DNA of 64,000 bases from Anabaena sp051781005 (GCF_051781005.1 NZ_JBPWOA010000026.1:1-64000), one strand, 5' to 3'; shown: positions 1-9,842, counted from the first letter of the stretch. Program-made: numbers and translations. Notes: a model not told the origin generated them from the letters alone.

Positions 1-80
1 AATTAGAATTAGCAACGATTAATTAGCACGTCTAAAACGACCTAGAAAATGGCTTAGGCTTGATACTATACACTAACGAA

Positions 81-1592
81 TTATCCAACAACCTTGGTTT
101 TCGATTCTATATTTTGCAATATCTGAGATTGCATTAACTTATACTGTTGCTTTAACAGCTTTTTGCTGACTTGGGGTCGAGAAGAGGATGGTAGTTGCTG
201 ACTTTGTTGCAGCCAAGTCGTCAACTTTTGGCGTTGTAGTGGAGAAATGCTACTCCTAATAACGCTAACACATTTATGAGATGGTTCTAAAGTGAAGAGA
301 ATCAAAGGGTAAGATTTATTTGCTGCTAATGCTGATACCATTTGGAGATTCTGGGTATTTTGCATATCCAAGTAACAGGGCAACCACTTGGGGCCTAGAT
401 CCCGATTGTAAAGTACTGTTAACCACAGCAGCATCGGGTGGGGAGAGGTGATAAAGATAAACTGGTTATGGGGGTTGGTATGGAGGCGATTGTTAATTTC
501 TTGTTCAGGTAACATTAGCCACAGAGCGACTACCGATCCTTTGCTAGTATCTATCATTTGAGGAAAAACAATTTCCTGAATGGGTTTATTCTCAGGCCAA
601 ACAAGATGCTGATAGGGATTGGTAATTTTTCCGGAAGATTTAGAAAGCAAGGAATGATGAGAAGTGGATGTATGCGCTAAACTTTTGTTTGCTATTTGTT
701 GACTAGATTTTTCTACATCACCCAATACCTGCAAAATTTGGGCTATATTTTGGGGACGGTTTTCCGGTTTCTTGGCCAGACAGGTCATAATTAAATCATT
801 TAACTGCTGAGGCACTTTAATATAGGGATTTGCTTCAGCGATCGCTTTTGGAGCTTCAAAACGATGCGCTTTATACCAAGCACCAAAATAGTTAGTTTCT
901 GGATGCCAAGGTTTTTGTCCTGTCAGCATCTCAAACATCATCACACCTAAGCTATAAATATCAGATCGAGCATCTAATTCTTCCCCATCTAATTGTTCTG
1001 GTGAACAGTAAGGTAAAGTCCCATGAAATCCTTTAGTGTGAATTGCAGTTGAAGAATTTAAAAATTTTGCAATCCCAAAGTCTAAAATTTTGACCAATTG
1101 TCCCAATATTGGATCAGGAATCACAATTATATTAGCTGGCTTAATATCTCTGTGAACTAGTTGATAATTGATGCCATCAATTTTGGTTCCTTGATGAGCG
1201 CACTGCAAGCCTATACAAATCTGGCGTAATAAAGTGAAAAACATTGGCAAAGATATGGGGATTAATTCCTTCAAAATCTTTCCAGATAGATATTCCATCA
1301 CATAAAATGCCTTACCACTTTGACTGACACCATAATCATAAGCCCGCACAATATGTATACTTTTTTGACTTAATGCAGCACTTAAAAGAGCTTCACGGTT
1401 AAAGCTGGCTTGAATTTTTGGGTTAACTACAGTCTGGGATAAAAATTTTATCGCAACTGGTGTGCCTCCTAGCAAAATATCGTGTGCTAAAAAAACTTCA
1501 CCCATGCCACCTTTACCGATTAACTGCTTAAGTTGATAACGGTTGACAAGCAACTCCTGATTTTCTGGAGACGCAAATGGCCTGGTGTTCAC
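81..1592 (-). CDS. Serine/threonine protein kinase with unassigned C-terminal domain
   Basis: A Hanks-type kinase of 503 aa that should phosphorylate Ser/Thr on target proteins. Visible motifs are the glycine loop GKGGMGEVFLAHD (residues 26-38), the ATP lysine in VAIK (about 49), the catalytic loop HRDIKPANI (about 150), DFGIAKF, and the activation-segment end GTLPYCSPEQ. No transmembrane helix is seen, so it is probably cytoplasmic. Residues after about 325 (from WPENKPIQEIVFPQ) form a second domain that I do not recognise; the adjacent kinase has a clear homologue of it. It lies 78 bp downstream of that kinase on the same strand, consistent with a tandem duplication and possibly one transcript. 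The kinase call is firm; the substrate is unknown. Confidence 0.93.
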   Translation of the reverse strand: MNTRPFASPENQELLVNRYQLKQLIGKGGMGEVFLAHDILLGGTPVAIKFLSQTVVNPKIQASFNREALLSAALSQKSIHIVRAYDYGVSQSGKAFYVMEYLSGKILKELIPISLPMFFTLLRQICIGLQCAHQGTKIDGINYQLVHRDIKPANIIVIPDPILGQLVKILDFGIAKFLNSSTAIHTKGFHGTLPYCSPEQLDGEELDARSDIYSLGVMMFEMLTGQKPWHPETNYFGAWYKAHRFEAPKAIAEANPYIKVPQQLNDLIMTCLAKKPENRPQNIAQILQVLGDVEKSSQQIANKSLAHTSTSHHSLLSKSSGKITNPYQHLVWPENKPIQEIVFPQMIDTSKGSVVALWLMLPEQEINNRLHTNPHNQFIFITSPHPMLLWLTVLYNRDLGPKWLPCYLDMQNTQNLQMVSALAANKSYPLILFTLEPSHKCVSVIRSSISPLQRQKLTTWLQQSQQLPSSSRPQVSKKLLKQQYKLMQSQILQNIESKTKVVG

Positions 1593-1670
1593 TTTAATAA
1601 CCTCTAAGTTAAAACGGGGTAAATAAATTTTGGTTAGATGGTGGAAATTGGCAGATAGGCAGATATATGA

Positions 1671-3230
1671 TTAAGATTTAAATAATTCTAAAAATTTATC
1701 TAGCCAATATTTGAAAAAAAATGTAGAAGTTTTAGAATTCGTATTTAGCTTTTTGCTAACTTCTTCTTTGATTTTTTCATACTCGAATTTTAACAAATTC
1801 TTGGCTTCTTGGGGAGAGATAACTGTTTCCAAAGTTTGACTTGAATTTATAACATCAGTCAGATATTGACGCTGTTTAGCTGTCAGTAAGAAAGTTATAA
1901 CATTGGCACAGTTGTGAGGATCTTCACGGGCAAAAAATAGTAGATGATAATAGCCCATGTCTGTTAAGCTACGCAATATTTTTTCTTCTTTAGAATTTTT
2001 TATATCCAAGTAATAAGATAGCCATCTAAGCACAGAATATGCTTCATCATGTAGCATTGTCAACCACAATACCATAGGATACTCATCCATTTTACTAATA
2101 AAGTCAATAGTATATGTTTTTTCTTTAAATTTCAGAATTTCTGCTTGAGGTAACATAGCCCAAAAAGTTGGTATATTACCTTGTGGAGTAGCTAAAAGAT
2201 GTGGGAAACAAATTAATGCAACTGGTTTATTATTGGGCCACTGTTTCTGCCAACATATTTGCTCAGAAAATGATGTGAAAGGTACTAGTTTTACATCTGT
2301 AGAAGATACAACAGTCTTGTTAAGTTGTGCCTTAATTTTAGCTAAATCTTCTAATATTTTACTGGCACTATCGGGTCTATCATTCACATCTTTTGCTAAA
2401 CAATGCATTACTAATTGCTGTAATTCTTGGGGAATTTTTACATTGGGATTAACTTCTTCAAATTTAGGTGGTGCTTGGATACAATGAAGTTTACACCAAG
2501 TGCTAAAGGAGTGACTTTTTGTATAAAATGGATGTCTACCTGTCAACATTTCATACATTAAAAGACCTAAACTATAAATATCAGAGCGCACATCCAAGAT
2601 TTTATATCCTTGCATATGTTCTGGAGATGAGTAAGGTAAACTACCTATAAATGATTCAGTCATTGTCATCCCACCTGTTTCACTCAGAAATTTGGCAATA
2701 CCAAAGTCAAGAATTTTGACTATTTCTTGTTTGTTGTCATAGTTATGAATGAATATATTTTCTGGTTTAATATCTCTATGAATAATTGGATAAATTTTGC
2801 CTTGGAGGGTGACACCTTGGTGAGCGCAATGTAATCCTAAACAAATTTGCTGACAGATTTCTATAAATCTTGAGATATTTAAACTTTCGACTTTAAGAAT
2901 TTGTTTAATGGTTCTTCCACGCAGATATTCCATAACGTAAAATGGCACTCTTTCATTAGTAATGCCATAAGTCAATACACGGCTGATATGTGGACTTTTT
3001 TTACCTAATTGAGCGCCAATAAAAATTTCTCGGCCAAAACGGTCAGCTAACTCCTGATTGACTATATTCAAGGAGAGCATTTTAACTGCAACTAACATAC
3101 AGCCTTTGGTAACATCTTCGGCTAGATAAACTCTACCCATTCCTCCTTTACCAAGTAAGTCTCTAATTAAATAACGATTGTTTAATAATTTGCCAATATA
3201 GATGTCTGATGGTATTTTGTATTCATTCAT
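1671..3230 (-). CDS. Serine/threonine protein kinase, tandem paralogue
   Basis: A Hanks-type kinase of 519 aa, paralogous to the gene just downstream. It has the glycine loop GKGGMGRVYLAED, VAVK, HRDIKPENIFI, DFGIAKF and GSLPYSSPEH, so all catalytic elements are present. The C-terminal part (about 325-490, from WPNNKPVALICFPH) repeats the unassigned domain of the neighbour, with shared elements such as WLTMLH versus WLTVLY and YYLDIKN versus CYLDMQN. It ends in a basic and aromatic tail (FFFKYWLDKFLELFKS) that could be amphipathic and touch the membrane; that is inference. The ATG start is at 3230 and no strong ribosome binding site was seen. Confidence 0.93.
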   Translation of the reverse strand: MNEYKIPSDIYIGKLLNNRYLIRDLLGKGGMGRVYLAEDVTKGCMLVAVKMLSLNIVNQELADRFGREIFIGAQLGKKSPHISRVLTYGITNERVPFYVMEYLRGRTIKQILKVESLNISRFIEICQQICLGLHCAHQGVTLQGKIYPIIHRDIKPENIFIHNYDNKQEIVKILDFGIAKFLSETGGMTMTESFIGSLPYSSPEHMQGYKILDVRSDIYSLGLLMYEMLTGRHPFYTKSHSFSTWCKLHCIQAPPKFEEVNPNVKIPQELQQLVMHCLAKDVNDRPDSASKILEDLAKIKAQLNKTVVSSTDVKLVPFTSFSEQICWQKQWPNNKPVALICFPHLLATPQGNIPTFWAMLPQAEILKFKEKTYTIDFISKMDEYPMVLWLTMLHDEAYSVLRWLSYYLDIKNSKEEKILRSLTDMGYYHLLFFAREDPHNCANVITFLLTAKQRQYLTDVINSSQTLETVISPQEAKNLLKFEYEKIKEEVSKKLNTNSKTSTFFFKYWLDKFLELFKS

Positions 3231-3617
3231 ATCCTGGCTATTATGTTACACACAAAATCATACGGGTATTTACTACAGGATACTTTATCAAAATTGTTAC
3301 AGCTATTGTTTTTCTGTATCTATATAAATCTCAATAATAGCCTCAATCCTGTGATGAGGGTATTTATTTCGATGTAGTGAAATTAACATACAACAGATTG
3401 TAACTGAGTGAGGTACAAATTATCTTGGCGGCGAATGTAAGTTCGCTTCCTACCGGTGTACTCCATTTACCTAAAAAGGCTGTAACTTCACTTTTCTTAA
3501 ATTTTGTTAGCTAACTAATCTTATGTAACATATTTTAGCAATAATCGTGCTACTTAAATAGTACTTAAATTGCAGGAAATGGCTATCAATATTTTCAGTA
3601 ATTATACTTATGGACAG
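3231..3617. other. Intergenic region, no gene seen
   Basis: 387 bp between the start of the second kinase and the end of the phytase-like gene. It should hold the kinase promoter on the minus strand. I see no convincing operator, RNA gene or open frame, only AT-rich sequence and a short imperfect inverted repeat around GCGAATGTAAGTTCGC (3433-3448). Confidence 0.5.
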
Positions 3618-4802
3618 TTATTGATTTCTGGGAATTCGCAGTAGGTGCAATAACCTGTTCAGTGGTGATTCGAGTTTGAGTTTAAAGGCTAGGATTTGGG
3701 TGCGTTGCAGTTTATTGAAATTATTATCACTGACGAGAATTAATGAGGTTTGTCCGTCAGGTAATTTAGCACCAAGGGTTAAACCTTCAATGTTGTCTAA
3801 CGCTACATCTAGGCTTTGCAAATCTAGGAGCAGTTTTTTCTCTACTGGTTTTATTTTGGTTATGTCAACGGTTGACAAACTATCAATTTTGTGGATGTCG
3901 TCAGCATTTTCTAAGGAAACTTGAAACAGAGAAATAGCTAGTCCCAAGCCGGTAAAAGACCTTTCTAAACTCAGGAAGTGTCCTTGATTATCTAGGGAGA
4001 GTAAATCAGGTAATCCGCTGTCGAACCTGCCTGTAAAATTGAATAGGGGTGTGACTGGTTCGGTCTGGTAGAGGAATTCTTGTTCTGGTTGGTTGTTGGC
4101 AAGATTGTACTGCAAAATCCGGCAATTAGTACCAAGGCTAGGTTTGGCTGCTGCACCATCTTGAATTAAAGCGTTTTCGGTGGCTGTAAATAGGGTTTTG
4201 TTGTCGGGTGTTATGGTGAGGCTTTCAAAAGCTAAGTTATTACGTATACCTCGCAGACTTTTTTGATTTGGTAAAAATTTATTTGGTATGGGTAGGGTGC
4301 TAATAATCTGGCCAGAAGCTAGGGAGAATTTTTGAATAAAGGGATTAATTAATCGCTGAACATCACCTTCTGAAGAGATGAATACATTCGCTTGATTAGT
4401 TAAAGCGATACCTTCTGTGTCAGTTGTATTTGGTTTAAATGTTTGATTATTTGTATTTAATAGGGTGGTAATCTTTACGGGAACTACGCCGTTTTTTGTT
4501 AACTTACCTTGGCTGAGGTCGATTTTTAGTGTATAAAAACGAGTAGGAGCTTTTTGTCCTCTATCATCAGAGATGGCATAATAGAGGTCGTTTTTAGCGT
4601 CGTAAGTAATTCCTGATAATCCTCCCAATTCAGTGTTTTGGAAAGAAAATCCTGTGGGTAAGATGGCTTCACCTATAAAGTCGATGCTTGTTATTTTTAC
4701 GGCTGCGGTGGCAAAATTACTGAAAACTAGAGTGATAATAATGATGGGAATGATAAAGTAAATGATTTGTGATGGTTTGCAAAGTTTTTTAATAAGTTGC
4801 AT
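3618..4802 (-). CDS. Secreted phytase-like/esterase-like domain protein
   Basis: 394 aa. The N-terminus is positively charged followed by a hydrophobic stretch (IIYFIIPIIIITLVFSNFA, about residues 13-31), which looks like a signal peptide or membrane anchor. The mature part matches the esterase-like/phytase-like family (Pfam PF13449 type), with ELGGLSGITYD, YYAISDDRG, DTEGIAL, FESLTITPD and NIEGLTLG, the repeated acidic blade motifs of this beta-propeller-like fold. In this family the fold is recognised but the substrate is rarely known, so phosphate-ester hydrolysis is only a possibility. It is probably periplasmic or extracellular. It is separated from both neighbours by gaps, so likely monocistronic. 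Confidence 0.85.
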   Translation of the reverse strand: MQLIKKLCKPSQIIYFIIPIIIITLVFSNFATAAVKITSIDFIGEAILPTGFSFQNTELGGLSGITYDAKNDLYYAISDDRGQKAPTRFYTLKIDLSQGKLTKNGVVPVKITTLLNTNNQTFKPNTTDTEGIALTNQANVFISSEGDVQRLINPFIQKFSLASGQIISTLPIPNKFLPNQKSLRGIRNNLAFESLTITPDNKTLFTATENALIQDGAAAKPSLGTNCRILQYNLANNQPEQEFLYQTEPVTPLFNFTGRFDSGLPDLLSLDNQGHFLSLERSFTGLGLAISLFQVSLENADDIHKIDSLSTVDITKIKPVEKKLLLDLQSLDVALDNIEGLTLGAKLPDGQTSLILVSDNNFNKLQRTQILAFKLKLESPLNRLLHLLRIPRNQ

Positions 4803-4864
4803 GAATTAACTACGGTGTAAAAATCACAAAATTAAGATAGCACGGGGAAGAGCAGTTAAATGAT

Positions 4865-6325
4865 TTACGCTAAGAGTCTGATATATTCGTTCTGGACAAA
4901 GTTGACTAGCCAATCTTTAACTTTGTGGGTGGCGCGACAGTCGTCTTCGTTGTAGCGTTGGATTAGTTCTAGTAAGGTACGATCGCTCGTTTCTAACCAT
5001 TGATCATACCAGTAAATACATTTTGCCCCGCTGGCATCTTGATCACGCCACTCAAATCCTAGCCAACGTGCGATCGCTTTTAAAGCATAACTCTCTATTG
5101 GTAATGCCACATTTTGGGTGAGTTGTTCATAAATATCAACAAAGCGATCTAGTACCGGACCGACTGAAGAGTAGGGTGTACGGTAAAGTCGCCCTAGTTT
5201 TTTCACTGTATCAAATTCGTAAGCACAAAAATGATAAATTGGGGCTTGGGGATATTGCCAAACTAAATCCAAAAATTGCTGCCAAATCTGCGCTTCTTGG
5301 GCTGGTGTTTCTGCTAAAAATGAATAAAACTGTTGTGTATTAGTTTCTCTATCGACTACCAAAACCCCTAACAGGTAATTTAAGTTTAAGTCTGGTTGTG
5401 CCTCAATATCAAAATATAGCTCGATGGGGGCTGTAAGTGTGAGGTTTTCTTGGGGTAGGGTGTAGGGTAAGATTAAAGGCTGTTTTGTGAATACTGATTG
5501 CGCTTGGACTATCAGTTTAGCTGCTACTTCGGCATCAAATCCCACCAGGTTTTCTAAAGTGCTGGGACTGGTGTTAACAAGTGCTTCTAAAGTGGTGGTA
5601 GATAGTGCTTGCAGTTGAGTGTAGCGGATGGGTGTGACACCTGGTAAGAGTGAGAGGTGTTGCTGAGATTGAGCGATCGCATAACAATGATTATACCAGT
5701 GACAGAGATTGCATTTTTGCCGAGCAATAAATACTTCTGGTGCTGCTGGTGACTCAATTACTTGAATATATTCCGCCAAAATCTCCAACATTTGCGGTGT
5801 CCATTTATCTAAGTCCACCACATAATTTGAGTCCTTATTCCGCAATATCAACCAAGCTTCTTCGAGTAGGACTTCCTGTACTGTCCCCGCAATTTCAGCA
5901 TGAAAGGCAGCAACAACTTGATATTCTTGTTTAGGACGTTTACCTAATTGAATATCCACCGGCACATAAAACCAGTCTCCAAAGCAAGATTTTCCTCGCT
6001 GTTTGATTAGTAAATCTGGACGACTCAGTAAGGTATATTTGTCAGCGTAAGTAGCTAATAAAACTCCGCGATAAATGGAATCCACCCCTTGCTGCATCAA
6101 TTCTAAAGTAGCGGCTGCACCTGCTTGCCAGTCTCTGGAAGGATACTCTGGTTGGTGATATGGCACGTTTTCTAGCACACTTTGCTGATGACTGATTTTG
6201 TCTTGTTGTACTTTCACCAGCAATTCATGGGGAACGTCTCGCTGGTTATAGTCCCCATGAGTGTCTAAATATGGTCGCCGTTTACAGCGTTGATATTGTA
6301 ATAGTAGTTCAGCATTAATTAACAT
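4865..6325 (-). CDS. TM0106-family RecB-like putative nuclease
   Basis: 486 aa. The N-terminal half shows the family start (LLQYQRCKRRPYLDTHGDYN) and a Cys cluster CNLCHWYNHC near residue 205. With the early Cys this gives the four-cysteine pattern expected of a RecB-type nuclease with an Fe-S cluster. The C-terminal half resembles an RNase H-like exonuclease domain: YFDIEAQPDLN (acidic metal ligands), YHFCAYEFDTVKKLG, and the terminal YNEDDCRATHKVKDWL. The role is therefore probable DNA or RNA cleavage in repair or nucleic-acid turnover; the natural substrate is not established for this family. Two PD-(D/E)XK/DEDD-type folds in one chain is normal here. Confidence 0.85.
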   Translation of the reverse strand: MLINAELLLQYQRCKRRPYLDTHGDYNQRDVPHELLVKVQQDKISHQQSVLENVPYHQPEYPSRDWQAGAAATLELMQQGVDSIYRGVLLATYADKYTLLSRPDLLIKQRGKSCFGDWFYVPVDIQLGKRPKQEYQVVAAFHAEIAGTVQEVLLEEAWLILRNKDSNYVVDLDKWTPQMLEILAEYIQVIESPAAPEVFIARQKCNLCHWYNHCYAIAQSQQHLSLLPGVTPIRYTQLQALSTTTLEALVNTSPSTLENLVGFDAEVAAKLIVQAQSVFTKQPLILPYTLPQENLTLTAPIELYFDIEAQPDLNLNYLLGVLVVDRETNTQQFYSFLAETPAQEAQIWQQFLDLVWQYPQAPIYHFCAYEFDTVKKLGRLYRTPYSSVGPVLDRFVDIYEQLTQNVALPIESYALKAIARWLGFEWRDQDASGAKCIYWYDQWLETSDRTLLELIQRYNEDDCRATHKVKDWLVNFVQNEYIRLLA

Positions 6326-6362
6326 CCTTTTAAATTAACAATAATTAGGGGATTTTAGGACA

Positions 6363-6435
6363 AAAGTTACTCGCTTTTGAGAAGAATATGGATTAAATGA
6401 ACCGCAAAGACGCGAAGAACGCGAAGGAAGAAAAT
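6363..6435 (+). repeat. Left copy of inverted repeat flanking the class V PLP gene
   Basis: The segment contains a 24-bp core at 6382-6405 (AAGAATATGGATTAAATGAA then CCGC) whose exact reverse complement is at 7881-7904. Flanking TACTCGCTT and a GCGAAGG/GAAGAA-rich tail also match imperfectly. Such sequences are common dispersed repeats in Nostocales. Confidence 0.8.
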
Positions 6436-6566
6436 AGGTTCTTGGAGTGGGGTGCAGAGGAGAATAGAATTAATATGAGGTTTTAAGTTAAATGGTGAAT
6501 TTACAGCAGATTGCAGATACATGAGGTATTGAATCTAAATTCAACGTTAGACACCAAGCCAGTTTT

Positions 6567-6607
6567 ACTCCTGACTCCTTGCCCTGAGCGAAGTCGAAGG
6601 GCTGACT
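6567..6607 (+). repeat. 41-bp exact dispersed repeat, copy 1
   Basis: The 41 bp here are identical to 25851-25891. They contain the hairpin CCCTGAGCGAAGTCGAAGGG, a widespread dispersed element in cyanobacteria, preceded by CTCCTGACTCC of the heptamer repeat type. It lies just upstream of the class V PLP gene. Confidence 0.85.
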
Positions 6608-6638
6608 TCTGCTACAAAATCCAAAATCTAAAATTGAT

Positions 6639-7796
6639 ATGTTGCATCACCATCGCGCACAATTTCCTGCTTTAGCAAATAAGGTTTATTTTAATTATGG
6701 CGGACAAGGGCCAATGCCTCAAGGGGCAATGGATGCTATCACCCAAACTCAAGCTCACATTCAGGATATCGGACCTTTTGGAACTGAGGCTTATCGCTGG
6801 ATTTCTCCCCAAATGGATGCTACCAAAGAAGCGATCGCATCCCTATTAAATGTACCAAACCACACAATAACCCTCACAGGTAATGTCACAATTGGTTGTA
6901 ATATCGGAATGTGGGGAATTGACTGGCAAGCTGGCGATCATTTGCTGCTTTCAGACTGCGAACACCCTGGAGTTATTGCCACTGCTCAAGAAATTAGCCG
7001 TAGATTTGCGGTAGAAGTCAGCACCTGTCCCCTCATGGCAACTTTAAATGAGGGCGATCCTGTCAGTATTATTGCCCAAAACCTGCGCCCCAAGACAAAG
7101 CTTGTAGTTTTAAGTCATGTTTTGTGGAATACAGGTCAAGTTTTACCTATTGACAAAATCACAGAAATATGTAGAAATAACAATTCTCTGCTATTGGTAG
7201 ATGCGGCTCAATCAGTGGGCGTACTCCCTTTAAATTTAACAGAATTAGGCGTAGATTTCTATGCATTCACTGGTCATAAGTGGTTATGCGGCCCTGCGGG
7301 TGTGGGTGGTTTATATGTAAGAGAGGAAGCCAGGGAAAGGTTACAACCGACCTTTATTGGTTTAAATGGGGTAATTACCAATAATCAAGCACAACCGCTA
7401 AATTGGCAACCAGATGGGAGAAGATATGAAGTGTCAACCCTAGCCACTCCATTGTATGTGGGTTTAAGGAGTGCGATCGCTATTCATCAACAATGGGGAA
7501 CAGCAGAAGAACGATATCACCAAATTTGTAGAAATAGTGAATATCTTTGGCAACGTTTAACAGCATTACCTGATATCAAATGTTTAAAAAATACTCCACC
7601 TGAAAGTGGTTTAGTGTCTTTTCAACTTACTAATAATCAGCCGCATTCAAATTTAGTTCAATTTTTAGAATCACAAAAAATATTAACAAGGGTAATTGCC
7701 AACCCTAATTGTATCCGCGTTAGCGTTCATTACTTAACCTTAGAATCAGAAATTGACCAATTAATCAAAGTCATCGAGATGTTTTCCCGTCTGTAG
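6639..7796 (+). CDS. Class V aminotransferase-fold PLP enzyme (cysteine desulfurase/C-S lyase-like)
   Basis: 385 aa of fold-type I PLP enzyme. The Schiff-base lysine lies in YAFTGHKWLCGPAGVGGLYV (Lys near 213), the PLP-binding Asp in LLVDAAQSVG, and the N-terminal block YFNYGGQGPMPQGAMDAI is typical of cyanobacterial cystine/cysteine lyases and SufS-like proteins. Likely reaction: C-S bond cleavage of cyst(e)ine releasing sulfur, possibly for Fe-S supply; aminotransferase or desulfurase activity cannot be separated by eye. No SufE/SufU-like neighbour is present. The gene sits alone between a pair of roughly 70-bp inverted repeats (6363-6435 and 7845-7924), so the whole segment could have moved as a unit. 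Start ATG at 6639. Confidence 0.88.
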   Translation: MLHHHRAQFPALANKVYFNYGGQGPMPQGAMDAITQTQAHIQDIGPFGTEAYRWISPQMDATKEAIASLLNVPNHTITLTGNVTIGCNIGMWGIDWQAGDHLLLSDCEHPGVIATAQEISRRFAVEVSTCPLMATLNEGDPVSIIAQNLRPKTKLVVLSHVLWNTGQVLPIDKITEICRNNNSLLLVDAAQSVGVLPLNLTELGVDFYAFTGHKWLCGPAGVGGLYVREEARERLQPTFIGLNGVITNNQAQPLNWQPDGRRYEVSTLATPLYVGLRSAIAIHQQWGTAEERYHQICRNSEYLWQRLTALPDIKCLKNTPPESGLVSFQLTNNQPHSNLVQFLESQKILTRVIANPNCIRVSVHYLTLESEIDQLIKVIEMFSRL

Positions 7797-7844
7797 ATTT
7801 CCAATCCTATACAAGTAAGTGTAAGATTACAAATCTTCTTCCTT

Positions 7845-7924
7845 CTTCCTTCTTCTTTCTTCGCGCCCTTTGCGTCCTTCGCGGTTCATTTAATCCATAT
7901 TCTTTTTTTGAGAAGCGAGTAAAT
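7845..7924 (-). repeat. Right copy of inverted repeat flanking the class V PLP gene
   Basis: Reverse complement of the left copy; the exact 24-bp core is 7881-7904. The outer portion ACTCGCTT also matches. The left part is a CTTCTTCCTT-rich tract. Confidence 0.8.
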
Positions 7925-7986
7925 GACAAACTATACCTTTTCCAAATTTTAAAACATCCTCCGAGGTAAACGAAATCTCAATAACC

Positions 7987-9069
7987 ATGAAACGCCCAAT
8001 TTTATATATAGCCATCACAAATCACGGCTTTGGTCATACTACACGCACCGCATCAATAGCCGCAACAATTCAAAAATTATGTCCAGAAGTGCTGTTGATT
8101 CTCGTCACAACTGCACCTCGATGGCTGCTAGAATCTTATATAAAAGGTGATTTTATCCTCCGTCAACGTGCATTTGATTTAGGTGTAGTGCAAACTGATA
8201 GTTTGACAATGGATAAACCAGCAACCTTAGCAAAATTACAGGAGATTAAAAAAAATCAAAATTCTTTAATTGCATCCGAAGTTAATTTTCTCCGTCAAAA
8301 TCGTGTTAATCTCATCTTGGCAGATATTCCCTTTCTCGCTGCTGGATTTGCTAAAGCTGCAAATATCCCCTGTTGGATGACAAGTAACTTTAGTTGGGAT
8401 TTTATTTATCGAGACTGGGGAGGAGAATTTATAGAAATTGCTGATTGGATTAGCGATTGGTATACTAAAAGCGATCGTTTATTTCGTCTTCCCTTCCATG
8501 AACCCATGTCGGCATTCCCCAATATAATAGATGTGGGTTTAACAGGTGATTCTCCCCACTTCTCTACCAATGAAATACGCACCACTTGGGGAATAACTGC
8601 ACCACCAGAAAAAACCATATTACTAACATTTGGTGGTTTGGGTTTACAGGCAATTCCTTATCATAACGTCAGTCTATTTCCTGATTGGCAATTTATCACC
8701 TTTGATGCCTCAGCACCAGAGTTACCCAACTTAATTAAAATTCAAAACCGTCAATACCGTCCTGTAGATTTTATGCCAATTTGTGGACGAGTTGTTTCTA
8801 AACCTGGTTATAGCACTTTTGCAGAAGCTACCCGTCTAGAAATACCTATAGTTACCATACTCCGTGATGACTTTGCAGAAGCTGCTTTGTTATTAGCAGG
8901 AATAAAGAATTACAACCATCATCAAATTCTCACACCAACAGAGTTTTTTAAAGGAAATTGGGACTTTTTTCATGACTCACCCCAACCACCAAACCAATCC
9001 CAACCAATAGCCAAAGATGGCAATGAAACTATAGCCAAAGCCGTGCTAAATTATTTTCAGTCAATTTAA
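7987..9069 (+). CDS. MurG-like (GT-B) glycosyltransferase-family protein
   Basis: 360 aa. The N-terminal glycine-rich loop ITNHGFGHTTRTASIA resembles the GT-B entry motif of MurG-type glycosyltransferases and of the N-terminal domain of plant arabinokinases. The C-terminal half has TFGGLGLQ and the nucleotide-sugar site pattern RVVSKPGYSTFAEATRLEIP. It probably transfers or binds a nucleotide sugar; donor and acceptor are unknown. There is no signal peptide, so it acts in the cytoplasm or at the inner face of the membrane. A gap of 190 bp with a repeat separates it from the PLP gene, so co-transcription is doubtful. Confidence 0.8.
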   Translation: MKRPILYIAITNHGFGHTTRTASIAATIQKLCPEVLLILVTTAPRWLLESYIKGDFILRQRAFDLGVVQTDSLTMDKPATLAKLQEIKKNQNSLIASEVNFLRQNRVNLILADIPFLAAGFAKAANIPCWMTSNFSWDFIYRDWGGEFIEIADWISDWYTKSDRLFRLPFHEPMSAFPNIIDVGLTGDSPHFSTNEIRTTWGITAPPEKTILLTFGGLGLQAIPYHNVSLFPDWQFITFDASAPELPNLIKIQNRQYRPVDFMPICGRVVSKPGYSTFAEATRLEIPIVTILRDDFAEAALLLAGIKNYNHHQILTPTEFFKGNWDFFHDSPQPPNQSQPIAKDGNETIAKAVLNYFQSI

Positions 9070-9233
9070 ATAGCAGGGAACAGGGAATACATTTGAAAAT
9101 ATTTTGGTGTCTGGGTTTGATGATTATGCTAAAATTGGCTTTAGCGCGGTGCGGTGCTGACGTTATGCCCAGTATCAAATAAATCCAGATTTTACCACTT
9201 TGCAGTATACTATATGTTCTCACCCAATTACCA

Positions 9234-9647
9234 ATGACACATCACCAAAAATTACTAAGAATTTCCACAACTGGCAAATCTTTTCAAAATATTACCTCAA
9301 AAATTGCTGCCATAGTTGCAGAATCTGGGGTAAAAATTGGACTCTGCACATTATTTTTGCGTCACACTTCAGCCAGTTTAGTCATTCAAGAAAATGCTGA
9401 TCCTGATGTACTAATAGACTTAGCAAATTTCATGACTAAATTAGTACCAGAAGACAATCATTATATCCATGATGCCGAAGGTACAGATGATATGCCAGGA
9501 CATATCCGCACAGTGTTAACTCATACTTCTGAAAGCATTCCTATTAATAATGGTTATTTAGTATTGGGAACATGGCAAGGTATTTATATTTGGGAACACC
9601 GACAGCATAATCATACCAGAGAATTGGTAGTACACATTTCTGGCTAG
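9234..9647 (+). CDS. YjbQ family protein (UPF0047, secondary thiamine-phosphate synthase-like)
   Basis: 137 aa, the usual length for the family. Conserved elements: LFLRHTSASLVIQENADPDV, DAEGTDDMPGHIRTVL, and GTWQGIYIWEHRQHNHTREL. The family has weak thiamine-phosphate synthase activity in E. coli, but its true role is unsettled. ATG start at 9234. Confidence 0.93.
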   Translation: MTHHQKLLRISTTGKSFQNITSKIAAIVAESGVKIGLCTLFLRHTSASLVIQENADPDVLIDLANFMTKLVPEDNHYIHDAEGTDDMPGHIRTVLTHTSESIPINNGYLVLGTWQGIYIWEHRQHNHTRELVVHISG

Positions 9648-9842
9648 AGGCCGTTTGAAAACTCATAAAATCATAATATTTACTTACTTATGTTAATTAA
9701 TGAAACTTAATAAATTCTTATTTATGGCTACATATTGTACAATGATTATACCAGTAGAGCAATAAATGGCTGACTACCAACAAATGACTACCAACAAAAC
9801 TGTTACTTCACATTTATTTAACCATAATTTTTAATCTTTCCC

